The position numbers were made by a program, and so were the translations under genes. Shown here in pieces: positions 1-5,498 of a stretch of DNA of 5,498 bases. The notes under the pieces were generated by a model. It was not told where the DNA came from. It ran no database searches and saw only the letters and a list, made by a program, of their open reading frames with translations. Position 1 is the first letter of the stretch. Every line of letters begins with the position of its first letter. Source of the stretch: Pseudonocardia sp. (GTDB taxonomy: Bacteria > Actinomycetota > Actinomycetes > Mycobacteriales > Pseudonocardiaceae); assembly GCA_030453005.1 (NCBI GenBank), contig JAKDLE010000234.1, positions 1 to 5,498 of the forward strand. Direction: 5' to 3'.

Positions 1-1
1 C

Positions 2-670
2 ACCGCCCGCACCGGGCTGCCGGTGCCCGAGTACCGCACGGAGCTGCCCCGTCCCGGGGACGCGGTGCTCGCCATCGGCAGCCCGCTGGGTTTCGAGGGC
101 ACGGTGACCTCCGGGATCGTGTCCGGGCTCAACCGGCAGATCCCCGGATCGGCCGCGCAGTCGCGGGCGCTGGTCGACCTGATCCAGGTCGACGCCGCGA
201 TCTCACCGGGCAACTCCGGCGGTGCGCTGCTCGACGCGCAGGGGCGCGTCATCGGGATCAACGAGGCCTACATCCCGCCCGCGGCGGGCGCGGTGTCCAT
301 CGGCTTCGCCATCCCCGCGGCCACCGCCGTCAGCGTCGCCGACCAGCTCCTCGCCGACGGCACCGCCACCCACCCCTACCTCGGGGTGGTGTTCGCGCCG
401 CTCACCGACGAGATCCGGAACAGCCTCGGCGTCCGGGCCGAGGGGGGCGTGCTCGCGGCCGCGGTGGAACCCGGCAGCCCGGCGGCCGCGGCGGGCGTGC
501 AGCCGGGTGACGTCATCGTCGCGATCGGCGAGCGCGAGATCGCCTCGGTCGAGGACGTGCTCGGGACGCTGCGCGACTCCGCGCCCGGGCGGACCACCAC
601 CCTCGGCGTGCTGCGCGCGGGCGAACGGCTGGAGCTGCCGCTCACGATCGGAACCCGACCCGGCTCCTGA
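2..670 (+). CDS. HtrA/DegP-like trypsin-family serine protease with PDZ domain, 3' part
   Basis: The frame is open from the window edge, so the start, any signal or membrane anchor and the catalytic His and Asp lie upstream. About 222 residues are present. The protease part shows the IGSPLGF and TSGIVSGL strands and the oxyanion/catalytic block SPGNSGGALL, whose Ser codon is at 215-217, followed by GRVIGIN and GFAIP, as usual in S1C proteases. A PDZ domain follows (about nt 380-655), with YLGV, the carboxylate-binding region GGVLAAAVEPGSPAAAAGVQ, PGDVIVAIG and a terminal strand. The order protease then single PDZ, and the ending soon after it, match envelope-stress HtrA proteases, which cleave misfolded proteins outside the membrane. 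The part seen looks intact. No regulatory partner is visible. The family call is firm; substrate and exact paralogue are unknown. Confidence 0.93.
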   Translation, partial: TARTGLPVPEYRTELPRPGDAVLAIGSPLGFEGTVTSGIVSGLNRQIPGSAAQSRALVDLIQVDAAISPGNSGGALLDAQGRVIGINEAYIPPAAGAVSIGFAIPAATAVSVADQLLADGTATHPYLGVVFAPLTDEIRNSLGVRAEGGVLAAAVEPGSPAAAAGVQPGDVIVAIGEREIASVEDVLGTLRDSAPGRTTTLGVLRAGERLELPLTIGTRPGS

Positions 671-758
671 GCGGCGGCAGGCCCGGCCCGCGGGGGGCAC
701 GTGTCCGGCGACGGGACCGGGGTAGTCAAGGGGTTCCCGACTTCGAGAGGCGGCCACA

Positions 759-2060
759 ATGGACCGACCACGCATCGTCATCGTCGGCGCCGGTTTCGCC
801 GGCTACCACGCCGCTCGCTCGCTGGCCGCACGGGTCGGCACGAACGCGGAGATCGTGCTGATCAACCCCACCGACTTCTTCCTCTACCTGCCGCTGCTGC
901 CCGAGGTCGCCGCGGGGGTGCTCGACCCCCGCCGGATCGCCGTGTCGCTGCCCGCCACGCTGCCCGGGGCGCGGTTGGTCCTCGGTGAGGTCGACGCCGT
1001 CGACCTGGACGCGTCCTGCGTCGAGTGGGCCGATCCCGAGGGCGGGCGCGGCCGGATCGGCTACGACCGGCTGGTGCTCGCCGCGGGCAGCGTGAACAAG
1101 CTGCTGCCGATCCCGGGCGTCGCCGAGCACGCCACGGGGTTCCGCGGGCTCCCCGAGGCGCTGTACCTGCGCGACCACGTCACCCGGCAGGTGGAGCTGG
1201 CCGACTCGGCGACCGACCCGCACGAGCGGGAGGCGCGGTGCACCTTCGTCGTGGTCGGGGCGGGCTACACCGGGACCGAGATCGCCGCGCAGGGGCCGCT
1301 GCTCACCGCGGCGCTGGTCCGCCACCATCCGCGCCTGCGCGACCAGCCGATGCGCTGGCTGCTGCTCGACCTCGCGCCCCGGGTGCTCCCCGAGCTGGGC
1401 GAACGGATGTCGAGCACCGCCGACGGGGTGCTGCGCTCCCGGGGCGTGGAGGTCCGTACCGGGCAGTCGATCGAGGAGGCCACGGCCGACGGCGTCCGGC
1501 TGACAACCGGTGAGAATGTGCCGACCCGCACACTCGCCTGGTGCGTCGGCGTGCGTCCCGACCCGCTGGTGACCGAGCTGGGGCTGCCGATGGAGAAGGG
1601 CCGCCTCGTCGTCGACCGGTACCTCACCGTGCCCGGCCGCCCGGAGGTCTTCGCCTGCGGGGACGCCGCCGCGGTACCCGACCTCACCCGTCCCGGCGAG
1701 ACCACCGCGATGACCGCCCAGCACGCCGTGCGCCAGGGCAAGCGGGCGGGCCGCAACGTCGCCGCGTCGCTGGGGCACGGACGGTGGCGCGGATACAAGC
1801 ACCACGACCTGGGCTTCGTCGTCGACCTCGGTGGTCGCGCGGCCGCGGCGAACCCGCTGAGGGTGCCGATGTCCGGGCTGCCCGCCAAGGCCGTGACACG
1901 GGGCTACCACCTGGTCTCCATGCCGGGCAACCGGATCCGCACCGCCGTCGACTGGGCACTCGACGCCGTCCTCGAACGGCAGACCGTGCAGCTCGGGTTG
2001 GTGCGCTCCCCCGCGGTCCCGCTCGACACCTCATCCCCGGAGGTGCCCCGCCGCCGCTGA
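759..2060 (+). CDS. NAD(P)/FAD-dependent oxidoreductase, type II NADH dehydrogenase (NDH-2) family
   Basis: This 433-residue protein has the usual length and order of NDH-2 enzymes, which pass electrons from NADH through FAD to quinone at the inner membrane face without pumping protons. The FAD Rossmann motif GAGFAG is at residues 10-15, and a second dinucleotide motif, GAGYTG, is at 167-172. The FAD-contacting segment VFACGDAAAVPD is at 298-309. The TAQHAVRQG stretch (319-327) matches the AQxAxQ region near the quinone site. The C-terminal third (about 348-415) resembles the NDH-2 membrane-contacting tail. The start is chosen at the ATG at 759 because GAGAGG (745-750) lies eight bases upstream. 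The 88-base gap to the protease stop shows no obvious terminator, so co-transcription is possible but unproven. An alternative is a related FAD-dependent pyridine nucleotide-disulphide oxidoreductase with another acceptor. Confidence 0.9.
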   Translation: MDRPRIVIVGAGFAGYHAARSLAARVGTNAEIVLINPTDFFLYLPLLPEVAAGVLDPRRIAVSLPATLPGARLVLGEVDAVDLDASCVEWADPEGGRGRIGYDRLVLAAGSVNKLLPIPGVAEHATGFRGLPEALYLRDHVTRQVELADSATDPHEREARCTFVVVGAGYTGTEIAAQGPLLTAALVRHHPRLRDQPMRWLLLDLAPRVLPELGERMSSTADGVLRSRGVEVRTGQSIEEATADGVRLTTGENVPTRTLAWCVGVRPDPLVTELGLPMEKGRLVVDRYLTVPGRPEVFACGDAAAVPDLTRPGETTAMTAQHAVRQGKRAGRNVAASLGHGRWRGYKHHDLGFVVDLGGRAAAANPLRVPMSGLPAKAVTRGYHLVSMPGNRIRTAVDWALDAVLERQTVQLGLVRSPAVPLDTSSPEVPRRR

Positions 2061-2064
2061 CCCG

Positions 2065-2127
2065 TGATCGTCGTCTCGGCAGCGAACCCGATGGATCTGA
2101 TGGGTCTGGCTGCCGAGACGGTGATCA
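2065..2127. terminator. Long imperfect inverted repeat between convergent genes, possible bidirectional terminator
   Basis: Two 19-base arms, 2065-2083 and 2109-2127, are reverse complements except for two adjacent mismatches. Their core is CGTCTCGGCAGC paired with GCTGCCGAGACG. The loop of 25 bases contains a further ACCC/GGGT pair (2086-2089 with 2102-2105), offset by one base. It begins five bases after the oxidoreductase stop and ends about 30 bases beyond the opposing kinase-remnant stop at 2158, where a terminator serving both genes would sit. There is no T-tract on either strand, so intrinsic termination in the E. coli manner is not shown; actinobacterial terminators often lack the tract. 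Confidence 0.6.
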
Positions 2128-2157
2128 TCGCCGCTGCGACCGCGAGCCGTGACGACG

Positions 2158-2343
2158 TCAACCCGCGGCGAGGGCCGCCACCCCGGCGGCGGCCAGCAGC
2201 GGCACCGCGGCGCCGACCGTCTGGAAGCCGGTGCCCACCGTCATCCCCTGCACGTGCCGGGCGTGGATCCCCTCGGCGATGACCGCGGCCTTGAAGTACC
2301 CCAGCCCGAGGTAGAACGACAGCTGCCCGAGGTCGCGGCCCGA
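2158..2343 (-). pseudogene. C-terminal remnant of an aminoglycoside-phosphotransferase-like kinase (ACAD10/11-kinase type)
   Basis: Reading the minus strand from about 2343 to the TGA at 2160-2158 gives about 61 residues: SGRDLGQLSFY, then LGLGYFKAAVIAEGIHAR, then QGMTVGTGFQTVG and a hydrophobic Ala/Leu-rich end. I recognise this from memory as the C-terminal helices of the phosphotransferase family (APH fold) whose genes adjoin acyl-CoA dehydrogenases. The catalytic HGD and DxD regions and everything N-terminal, about 280 residues, are absent, so it cannot be a working kinase as it stands. It lies one frame away from the acyl-CoA dehydrogenase fragment that precedes it, with the junction in about 2341-2356. 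The natural arrangement was probably dehydrogenase followed by kinase, with the middle lost. Whether the loss is genomic or an assembly error is open. Confidence 0.7.
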
Positions 2344-2350
2344 CGCCGCC

Positions 2351-3119
2351 GCGCTCGGTGGCCCTGGTCACCGCGATGTCCTGCGCGCGCCGGGTGATCC
2401 CCAGCCAGCGCATGCAGTGCGTCATCCGCGCCGGGCCCAGGCGCACCTGCGCGTAGCGGAACCCCTCGTCGACCTCGCCGAGGACCGCGTCGTCGGGCAC
2501 GACACACGAACGCCACCTCGAGGTGCCCGCCGAACAGGCTCTCGTCGAGGGTGTCGATGTGGCGGACCATCGTCATGCCGGGGTTGTCGGCGTCGACCAG
2601 GAACATCGTCGCCCCGCCGCGGTCACCGACGCCGCCGGACGTGCGCGTCATGCAGATGGCGAACGCCGCGCCGTCCGCCCCGGTGATGAACCACTTCCGG
2701 CCGTCGGTGCGCCACCCGCCCGGCACCCTCTCGGCTCGCGTGGCCAGGGCCGACGGGTCGGACCCGGCGCCGGGCGCGGGCTTCTGCTCGGCCGTCGCGA
2801 CGATCTCGAGCATGTGCATGTTGCCCTCGTCGGGCGCGGCGATGTTGAGCGCCAACGGGCCGAGCAGCGAGTACCCCGCCTCCTCGAACACCACCGCGCG
2901 GTCCCGCATGTCCAGCCCGTGGCCGCCGTGCTCGGGGCTCACGTGCGGGGCGAACACCCCGGCGTCCTTCGCCGCCTGCTGCAGGGCGGTGCGGACGGCG
3001 TCGTCGTGCGTGACTCCGCGGTGCTGCTCCTCGACCGGGATCACCACGTCCCGGACGAAGGCCGCGGTGCGTCGCGCGAGGGCGTCGACCGCGGGGTCGT
3101 GGTCGAGTTCGACTGCCAT
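2351..3119 (-). pseudogene. Acyl-CoA dehydrogenase, frameshifted, internally deleted and truncated
   Basis: The start is the ATG at 3119-3117, with AAGGAG six bases or so upstream. Residues 1-205 read in one frame: an N-terminal helical domain, APDEGNMHMLE near 95-105, PAPGAGSDPSA at 114-124, GRKWFITGADGA at 140-151 and TMFLVD at 171-176. The middle-domain flavin motif normally reads like FAMTEPxxGAGSD, but here residue 113 (EQK) runs directly into PAPGAGSD, so about 20-25 residues including the FAMTE half seem lost in frame. At about 2500-2507 the frame shifts. The next frame continues correctly with PDDAVLGEVDEGFRYAQV and RMTHCMRWLGITRRAQDIAV up to RATER (2351). The C-terminal helical domain, with the catalytic base region and about 120-130 residues, is missing. 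Intact relatives oxidise acyl-CoA to enoyl-CoA using FAD. As written, no active product is expected. Confidence 0.85.
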
Positions 3120-3130
3120 TCAGGCTCCTT

Positions 3131-3148
3131 GGCTAATGCTTATTAGCC
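3131..3148. promoter_or_regulatory. Perfect palindrome, probable TetR operator of the acyl-CoA dehydrogenase gene
   Basis: GGCTAAT-GCTT-ATTAGCC has perfect 7-base arms around a 4-base centre and is AT-rich against its surroundings. It lies directly before the Shine-Dalgarno sequence of the minus-strand acyl-CoA dehydrogenase, 12 bases from its start codon, where a bound repressor would block transcription. The inner 16 bases match the palindrome at 3845-3860 at 15 positions. A TTGACG on the minus strand (3180-3175) could be the -35 of this gene, but I see no convincing -10 at the right spacing. Confidence 0.8.
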
Positions 3149-3219
3149 TTAGGAGATCGGACTGGTGCACTGGTCGTCAAGGCCAGCGGGACCGACACCA
3201 CAGGATCCACCTCTGATGG

Positions 3220-3235
3220 GCTATGCTCGGCTAGC
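3220..3235. promoter_or_regulatory. Weaker GCTA-N8-TAGC palindrome over the tetR -10 region, possible autoregulatory site
   Basis: The same outer pattern, GCTA and TAGC spaced by eight bases, occurs here, but the inner eight bases (TGCTCGGC) differ from the two strong copies. It covers TATGCT (3222-3227), which would serve as a -10 element for the TetR gene that starts at 3252; no good -35 is seen 17 bases upstream of it. Binding here would repress tetR itself. The match is limited to eight fixed bases, so chance is possible. Confidence 0.45.
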
Positions 3236-3251
3236 TTCTGGAGGAGGTCGG

Positions 3252-3833
3252 ATGGCCGCACCGACGACGTCGCGGATGGCGGAGATCCGCGCCGCCGCGC
3301 TGGAGCTGTTCGCCCGGCACGGCTACGCGGCCACGACGATGGCCGACATCGGCGCCGCGGTCGGCGTCCGCGGACCCAGCCTCTACAGGCATGTCACGGC
3401 CAAGCAGGACCTGCTGGTGGAGATCATGACCTCCACCATGGACGCCCTGATCGCGACGCACATCTCGGCCGTCGCCACGACCGCGGACCCGACCGAGCGG
3501 CTGCGCCGCGCCGTCGACGCCCACGTCCGGTTCCACGCCCGCCACCGGGTCGAGGCGTTCGTCGGCAACAGCGAGATCCGCAGTCTCACCGAGCCGCACC
3601 GCAGCGCGGTGGTGGCCCGTCGCGCCGAGTACGAGGCGGGCTTCCGCACGCTGATCACCGACGGGGTCGAGCTCGGCCGGTTCCACGTGGGCTCCGCCCG
3701 GCTCGCCTCGTACGCCATCCTCGACCTCGGCATGGGTGTCGCGACCTGGTTCCGCGAGGGCGGCGAGCTCACCGAGAACGAGGTGGCGTGGCAGCAGACC
3801 GAGTTCGCGCTGCGTCTGGTCGGGGCGTTGTGA
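3252..3833 (+). CDS. TetR/AcrR-family transcriptional regulator
   Basis: A 193-residue protein of normal TetR length. The N-terminal DNA-binding domain runs from AEIRAAALELFARHGYAATTMADI (about 10-33) into the helix-turn-helix AAVGVRGPSLYRHVTAKQDLL (about 35-55), all close to the family pattern. The C-terminal ligand-binding half (about 70-190) is helical and includes HARHRVEAFVGNSEIRSL and LDLGMGVATWFREG. The start is the ATG at 3252 because GGAGGAGG (3240-3247) sits just before it; a longer open frame upstream lacks such support. It is divergent from the acyl-CoA dehydrogenase and ahead of the SDR, with shared palindromes in all three gaps. A ligand such as an acyl-CoA is plausible from context, in the manner of lipid-responsive TetR repressors, but is not shown by the sequence. 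Confidence 0.93.
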   Translation: MAAPTTSRMAEIRAAALELFARHGYAATTMADIGAAVGVRGPSLYRHVTAKQDLLVEIMTSTMDALIATHISAVATTADPTERLRRAVDAHVRFHARHRVEAFVGNSEIRSLTEPHRSAVVARRAEYEAGFRTLITDGVELGRFHVGSARLASYAILDLGMGVATWFREGGELTENEVAWQQTEFALRLVGAL

Positions 3834-3844
3834 GCAGGGGTGCA

Positions 3845-3860
3845 GCTAATGCTTAGTAGC
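3845..3860. promoter_or_regulatory. Second strong copy of the probable TetR operator, upstream of the SDR gene
   Basis: GCTAATGCTTAGTAGC differs from the operator at 3132-3147 at a single base, which breaks one pair of the palindrome. It lies 11 bases after the tetR stop and about 30 bases upstream of the -35 of the clear SDR promoter. That distance is large for simple blocking of that promoter, so either a second promoter, looping or an activating role would be needed. Confidence 0.75.
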
Positions 3861-3890
3861 GTGGAGGCACCGGGGTTGAGGTGCTACTCC

Positions 3891-3919
3891 TTGACCGGCG
3901 GACGGCGATTCCCTACAGT
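3891..3919 (+). promoter_or_regulatory. Primary-sigma-type promoter of the SDR gene
   Basis: TTGACC (3891-3896) and TACAGT (3914-3919) are separated by exactly 17 bases, close to the SigA/sigma-70 consensus of actinobacteria. Transcription would begin near 3925-3927, giving a short leader of about 27 bases with the Shine-Dalgarno GGAGAGG at 3941-3947. It should drive the SDR and the GAF-domain gene that follows. Confidence 0.7.
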
Positions 3920-3952
3920 GCCTAATTTTCATTCGCTGACGGAGAGGTGGGC

Positions 3953-4717
3953 ATGGCGTCGATCCTGGATCGGTTCTCCCTCGAGGGGCGGGTCGCGATC
4001 GTCACCGGCGCCTCGTCGGGCCTCGGGGTCGCCTTCGCGCAGGGGCTGGCCGAGACCGGTGCCGACGTCGTGCTCGGCGCACGCCGCGCGGACCGCCTGG
4101 CGGACACCCGCACCATCGTCGAGACCGCCGGACGTCGTGCGCTCGCCGTCGCCACCGACGTGGCCCGCCAACCCGACTGCCAGGCACTCGTCGACGCGGC
4201 GATGGCCGAGTTCGGCCGGGTGGACGTGCTGGTCAACAACGCAGGCATCGGCACGGCGGTACCGGCCACCCGGGAGACCACCGAGCAGTTCGAGCAGGTC
4301 ATCGACGTGAACCTGAACGGCTGCTACTGGATGGCGCAGGCCTGCGCGAAGGTGATGCAGCCCGGAAGCAGCATCGTCAACATCTCCAGCGTCCTCGGGC
4401 TCACCACCGCGGCCCTGCCGCAGGCCGCCTACTCGGCGAGCAAGGCGGGGCTGATCGGCCTCACCCGCGATCTCGCCCAGCAGTGGAGCGGTCGGCGGGG
4501 CATCCGGGTCAACGCGCTCGCGCCGGGCTTCTTCGCCTCGGAGATGACCGACCAGTACGTCCCGGGCTACCTGGACCAGCAGCTGCAGCGGGTGCCGATC
4601 GGCCGGGCGGGCGACCCCGCCGAGCTCACCGCCGCGCTGGTGTTCCTCGCGGGCGACGCGGGCAGCTACATCACCGGGCAGACCCTGGCCGTCGACGGCG
4701 GGTTCACGATCGCGTGA
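3953..4717 (+). CDS. Short-chain dehydrogenase/reductase (classical SDR), NAD(P)-dependent
   Basis: A 254-residue classical SDR. The cofactor motif TGASSGLG is at 18-25, a conserved Asp-Val near 69-70, NNAG at 95-98, the catalytic Asn at 120, Ser at 146 in NISSVLG, and Tyr160 with Lys164 in YSASK. The substrate loop begins at APGFFASEMTD and the C-terminus has the usual YITGQTLAVDGG. All tetrad residues are present, so it should be active. Arg44-Arg45 after the second strand favour NADPH over NADH, by family rule. The ATG at 3953 is preferred over the GTG at 3947 because the latter overlaps the Shine-Dalgarno GGAGAGG. It oxidises or reduces a hydroxy/keto group; substrate is unknown, though the neighbours suggest an acyl-CoA or related compound. 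The GAF-domain gene follows after 36 bases, probably in one transcript. Confidence 0.93.
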   Translation: MASILDRFSLEGRVAIVTGASSGLGVAFAQGLAETGADVVLGARRADRLADTRTIVETAGRRALAVATDVARQPDCQALVDAAMAEFGRVDVLVNNAGIGTAVPATRETTEQFEQVIDVNLNGCYWMAQACAKVMQPGSSIVNISSVLGLTTAALPQAAYSASKAGLIGLTRDLAQQWSGRRGIRVNALAPGFFASEMTDQYVPGYLDQQLQRVPIGRAGDPAELTAALVFLAGDAGSYITGQTLAVDGGFTIA

Positions 4718-4753
4718 CACCTGGCCGTGAGCAGGCCACACAGAAGGGCGCCG

Positions 4754-5498
4754 ATGTACCCGACCGCCACCGAGAACACCCCGATCGACGACACGGCCGG
4801 GTCACTGCTCCGGCTGCTGGACCTGCTCGCCGACGAGGCCCCCGGCGAGCAGCTCGAGCAGCTCGCCGCCGAGGTGGAGTCCGCGCCCGGGCGGGACCGC
4901 GGGCTGCTCGGGCGCGCGGTGGAGGACGGCAGGCGGATCCGGGGGGCCTCGACCGACGGGAGTGCCGGTCACCGGGGACGCCTTCATGCGGGTCACCTCC
5001 GGTACGCGGACGCAGGCGATCGGCTCCGTCCGCCAGCGGCCCGGCTACGGGGTCGGCGGCTACGTGATCCAGACCGGGCAACCGATGGCCACCTCGAACT
5101 ACCTGGTCGACCCTCGGCTGCGGCGGGACGCGCTGGTGGCCGAGGCCGTCGCCGACGACGGGGCGGTGAGCATCGTCGGGGTGCCGACGAAGCTCGGGGC
5201 GGTGGTCGTCGGCGCCTCGTTCGCCGCCAACCGCTGCGAGCGCACCTTCGACCAGGCGGAGATCGCGCTGCTGTCCTCGCTGGCCGCGCACGCTTCGGTG
5301 ATCACCGAGAACGCGCGGCTCTTCGAGCGCGTGCACGCCGCCTCCCACGACCTGCGGGAGGCCGATGCGCGGCTGGAGGCCCAGCGGTCCGCGTTGGAGC
5401 GCGCCGCGGCGGCGGCCCCCCCCCCGCACCCGCCCCGGGCCCCCCCGCGCGCGCGCCCCGCCCGCGCCCCCCCCCACGCCCCGGGGCGCGCCCCCCCC
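4754..5498 (+). pseudogene. GAF-domain regulator (PucR/CdaR-type GAF protein likely), internally disrupted and cut by the contig end
   Basis: The ATG at 4754 has AGAAGG six bases upstream. The first ~63 residues (LLRLLDLLADEAP, LGRAVEDGRRIR) match the acidic, helical N-terminus I know from actinobacterial GAF/PucR regulators. Around 4943-4962 the frame changes by +1, and the other frame carries the second half of a GAF domain: GDAFMRVTSGT, GYGVGGYVIQTGQPM, VSIVGVPTKLGAVVVGASFAANR and SLAAHASVITENARL, then a coiled-coil-like stretch to about 5408. The linker and first half of the GAF domain, roughly 50-60 residues, are missing, so this is a junction with sequence loss and not a single-base slip. 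A C-terminal helix-turn-helix would lie beyond the window. GAF domains bind small ligands; this one probably regulates a nearby catabolic locus, by inference. Confidence 0.75.
5415..5498. other. C-rich low-complexity contig end, probable sequencing or assembly artefact
   Basis: From about 5415 the sequence is almost all C with some G; after 5400 there is no T and only two A. The GAF protein stops resembling its family here and becomes Pro/Ala/Arg runs, whereas up to SALERAA it looked normal. Genuine actinobacterial coding DNA of high GC does not usually show repeated 7-10 base C runs like this. It should not be used for annotation. Confidence 0.8.

Noticed and set aside
203..781. A minus-strand open frame opposite the protease gene
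   Set aside because: Low-complexity Gly/Arg composition and complete overlap with the PDZ-protease frame mark it as a shadow.
726..1910. A 394-codon open frame on the minus strand opposite the oxidoreductase
   Set aside because: It has no recognisable domain, is Arg/Gly/His-rich, and lies fully antisense to a clear NDH-2-like gene; long shadow frames are common in high-GC DNA.
2241..2500. Continuation of the dehydrogenase open frame past the frameshift as an Arg/Gly-rich C-terminus
   Set aside because: The family sequence continues in another frame, so this tail is out-of-frame translation.
2158..3119. A natural dehydrogenase-kinase fusion enzyme like ACAD10/11
   Set aside because: In those proteins the kinase is N-terminal and both domains are whole; here both are truncated, the order is reversed and the frames differ.
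3165..3251. An upstream in-frame start that would lengthen the TetR protein by 29 residues
   Set aside because: The ATG at 3252 has a strong Shine-Dalgarno sequence, and the added residues would overlap the probable promoter and palindrome and do not resemble the family.
3867..3884. Small hairpin GCACC-N8-GGTGC upstream of the SDR promoter
   Set aside because: A five-base stem in GC-rich DNA is expected by chance and has no supporting context.
1..5498. tRNA, rRNA, CRISPR array, insertion sequence or phage genes
   Set aside because: I saw no direct repeat array, transposase or integrase motif, or RNA-gene signature in the window.

Overview
The window is high-GC DNA (roughly 70% or more by eye) with strong G/C third-position bias, Shine-Dalgarno-led genes, and families typical of Actinomycetia. 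The gene content suggests a Pseudonocardiales-type actinobacterium; this rests on protein style and not on a marker gene. The sequence appears to be a draft contig: the last ~85 bases are an implausible C/G run, and two genes carry abrupt internal junctions.

Layout, left to right. (1) The 3' part of a trypsin-like HtrA/DegP-type protease with a C-terminal PDZ domain (2-670, +). (2) An intact 433-residue FAD/NAD(P)H dehydrogenase of the type II NADH dehydrogenase (NDH-2) kind (759-2060, +). (3) A long imperfect inverted repeat in the convergent gap (2065-2127), possibly a two-way terminator. (4) On the minus strand, a damaged acyl-CoA dehydrogenase (start at 3119) that runs into the last ~60 codons of an aminoglycoside-phosphotransferase-like kinase (stop at 2158). 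(5) Divergent from it, an intact TetR-family regulator (3252-3833, +). (6) An intact short-chain dehydrogenase/reductase (SDR, 3953-4717, +) with a clear promoter. (7) A GAF-domain regulator resembling the PucR/CdaR-type GAF proteins (from 4754, +), with an internal junction and an artefactual end.

The regulatory logic is visible in the DNA. Three palindromes of the form GCTA-N8-TAGC occur only in the non-coding gaps around the TetR gene: before the acyl-CoA dehydrogenase, over the tetR -10 region, and before the SDR. Two of them match at 15 of 16 positions. The simplest reading is a local TetR regulon controlling the acyl-CoA dehydrogenase/kinase unit, itself and the SDR. A kinase of this family, an acyl-CoA dehydrogenase and an SDR together recall the 4-hydroxyacyl-CoA route known from levulinate catabolism (LvaA/LvaC/LvaD) and from human ACAD10/11. 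That link is an inference.

The main oddity is a cluster of lesions: an in-frame loss and a frameshift in the dehydrogenase, the dehydrogenase/kinase junction, and a frame-changing junction in the GAF gene. The flanking genes look whole. These may be real deletions or assembly errors, and the sequence alone cannot decide.
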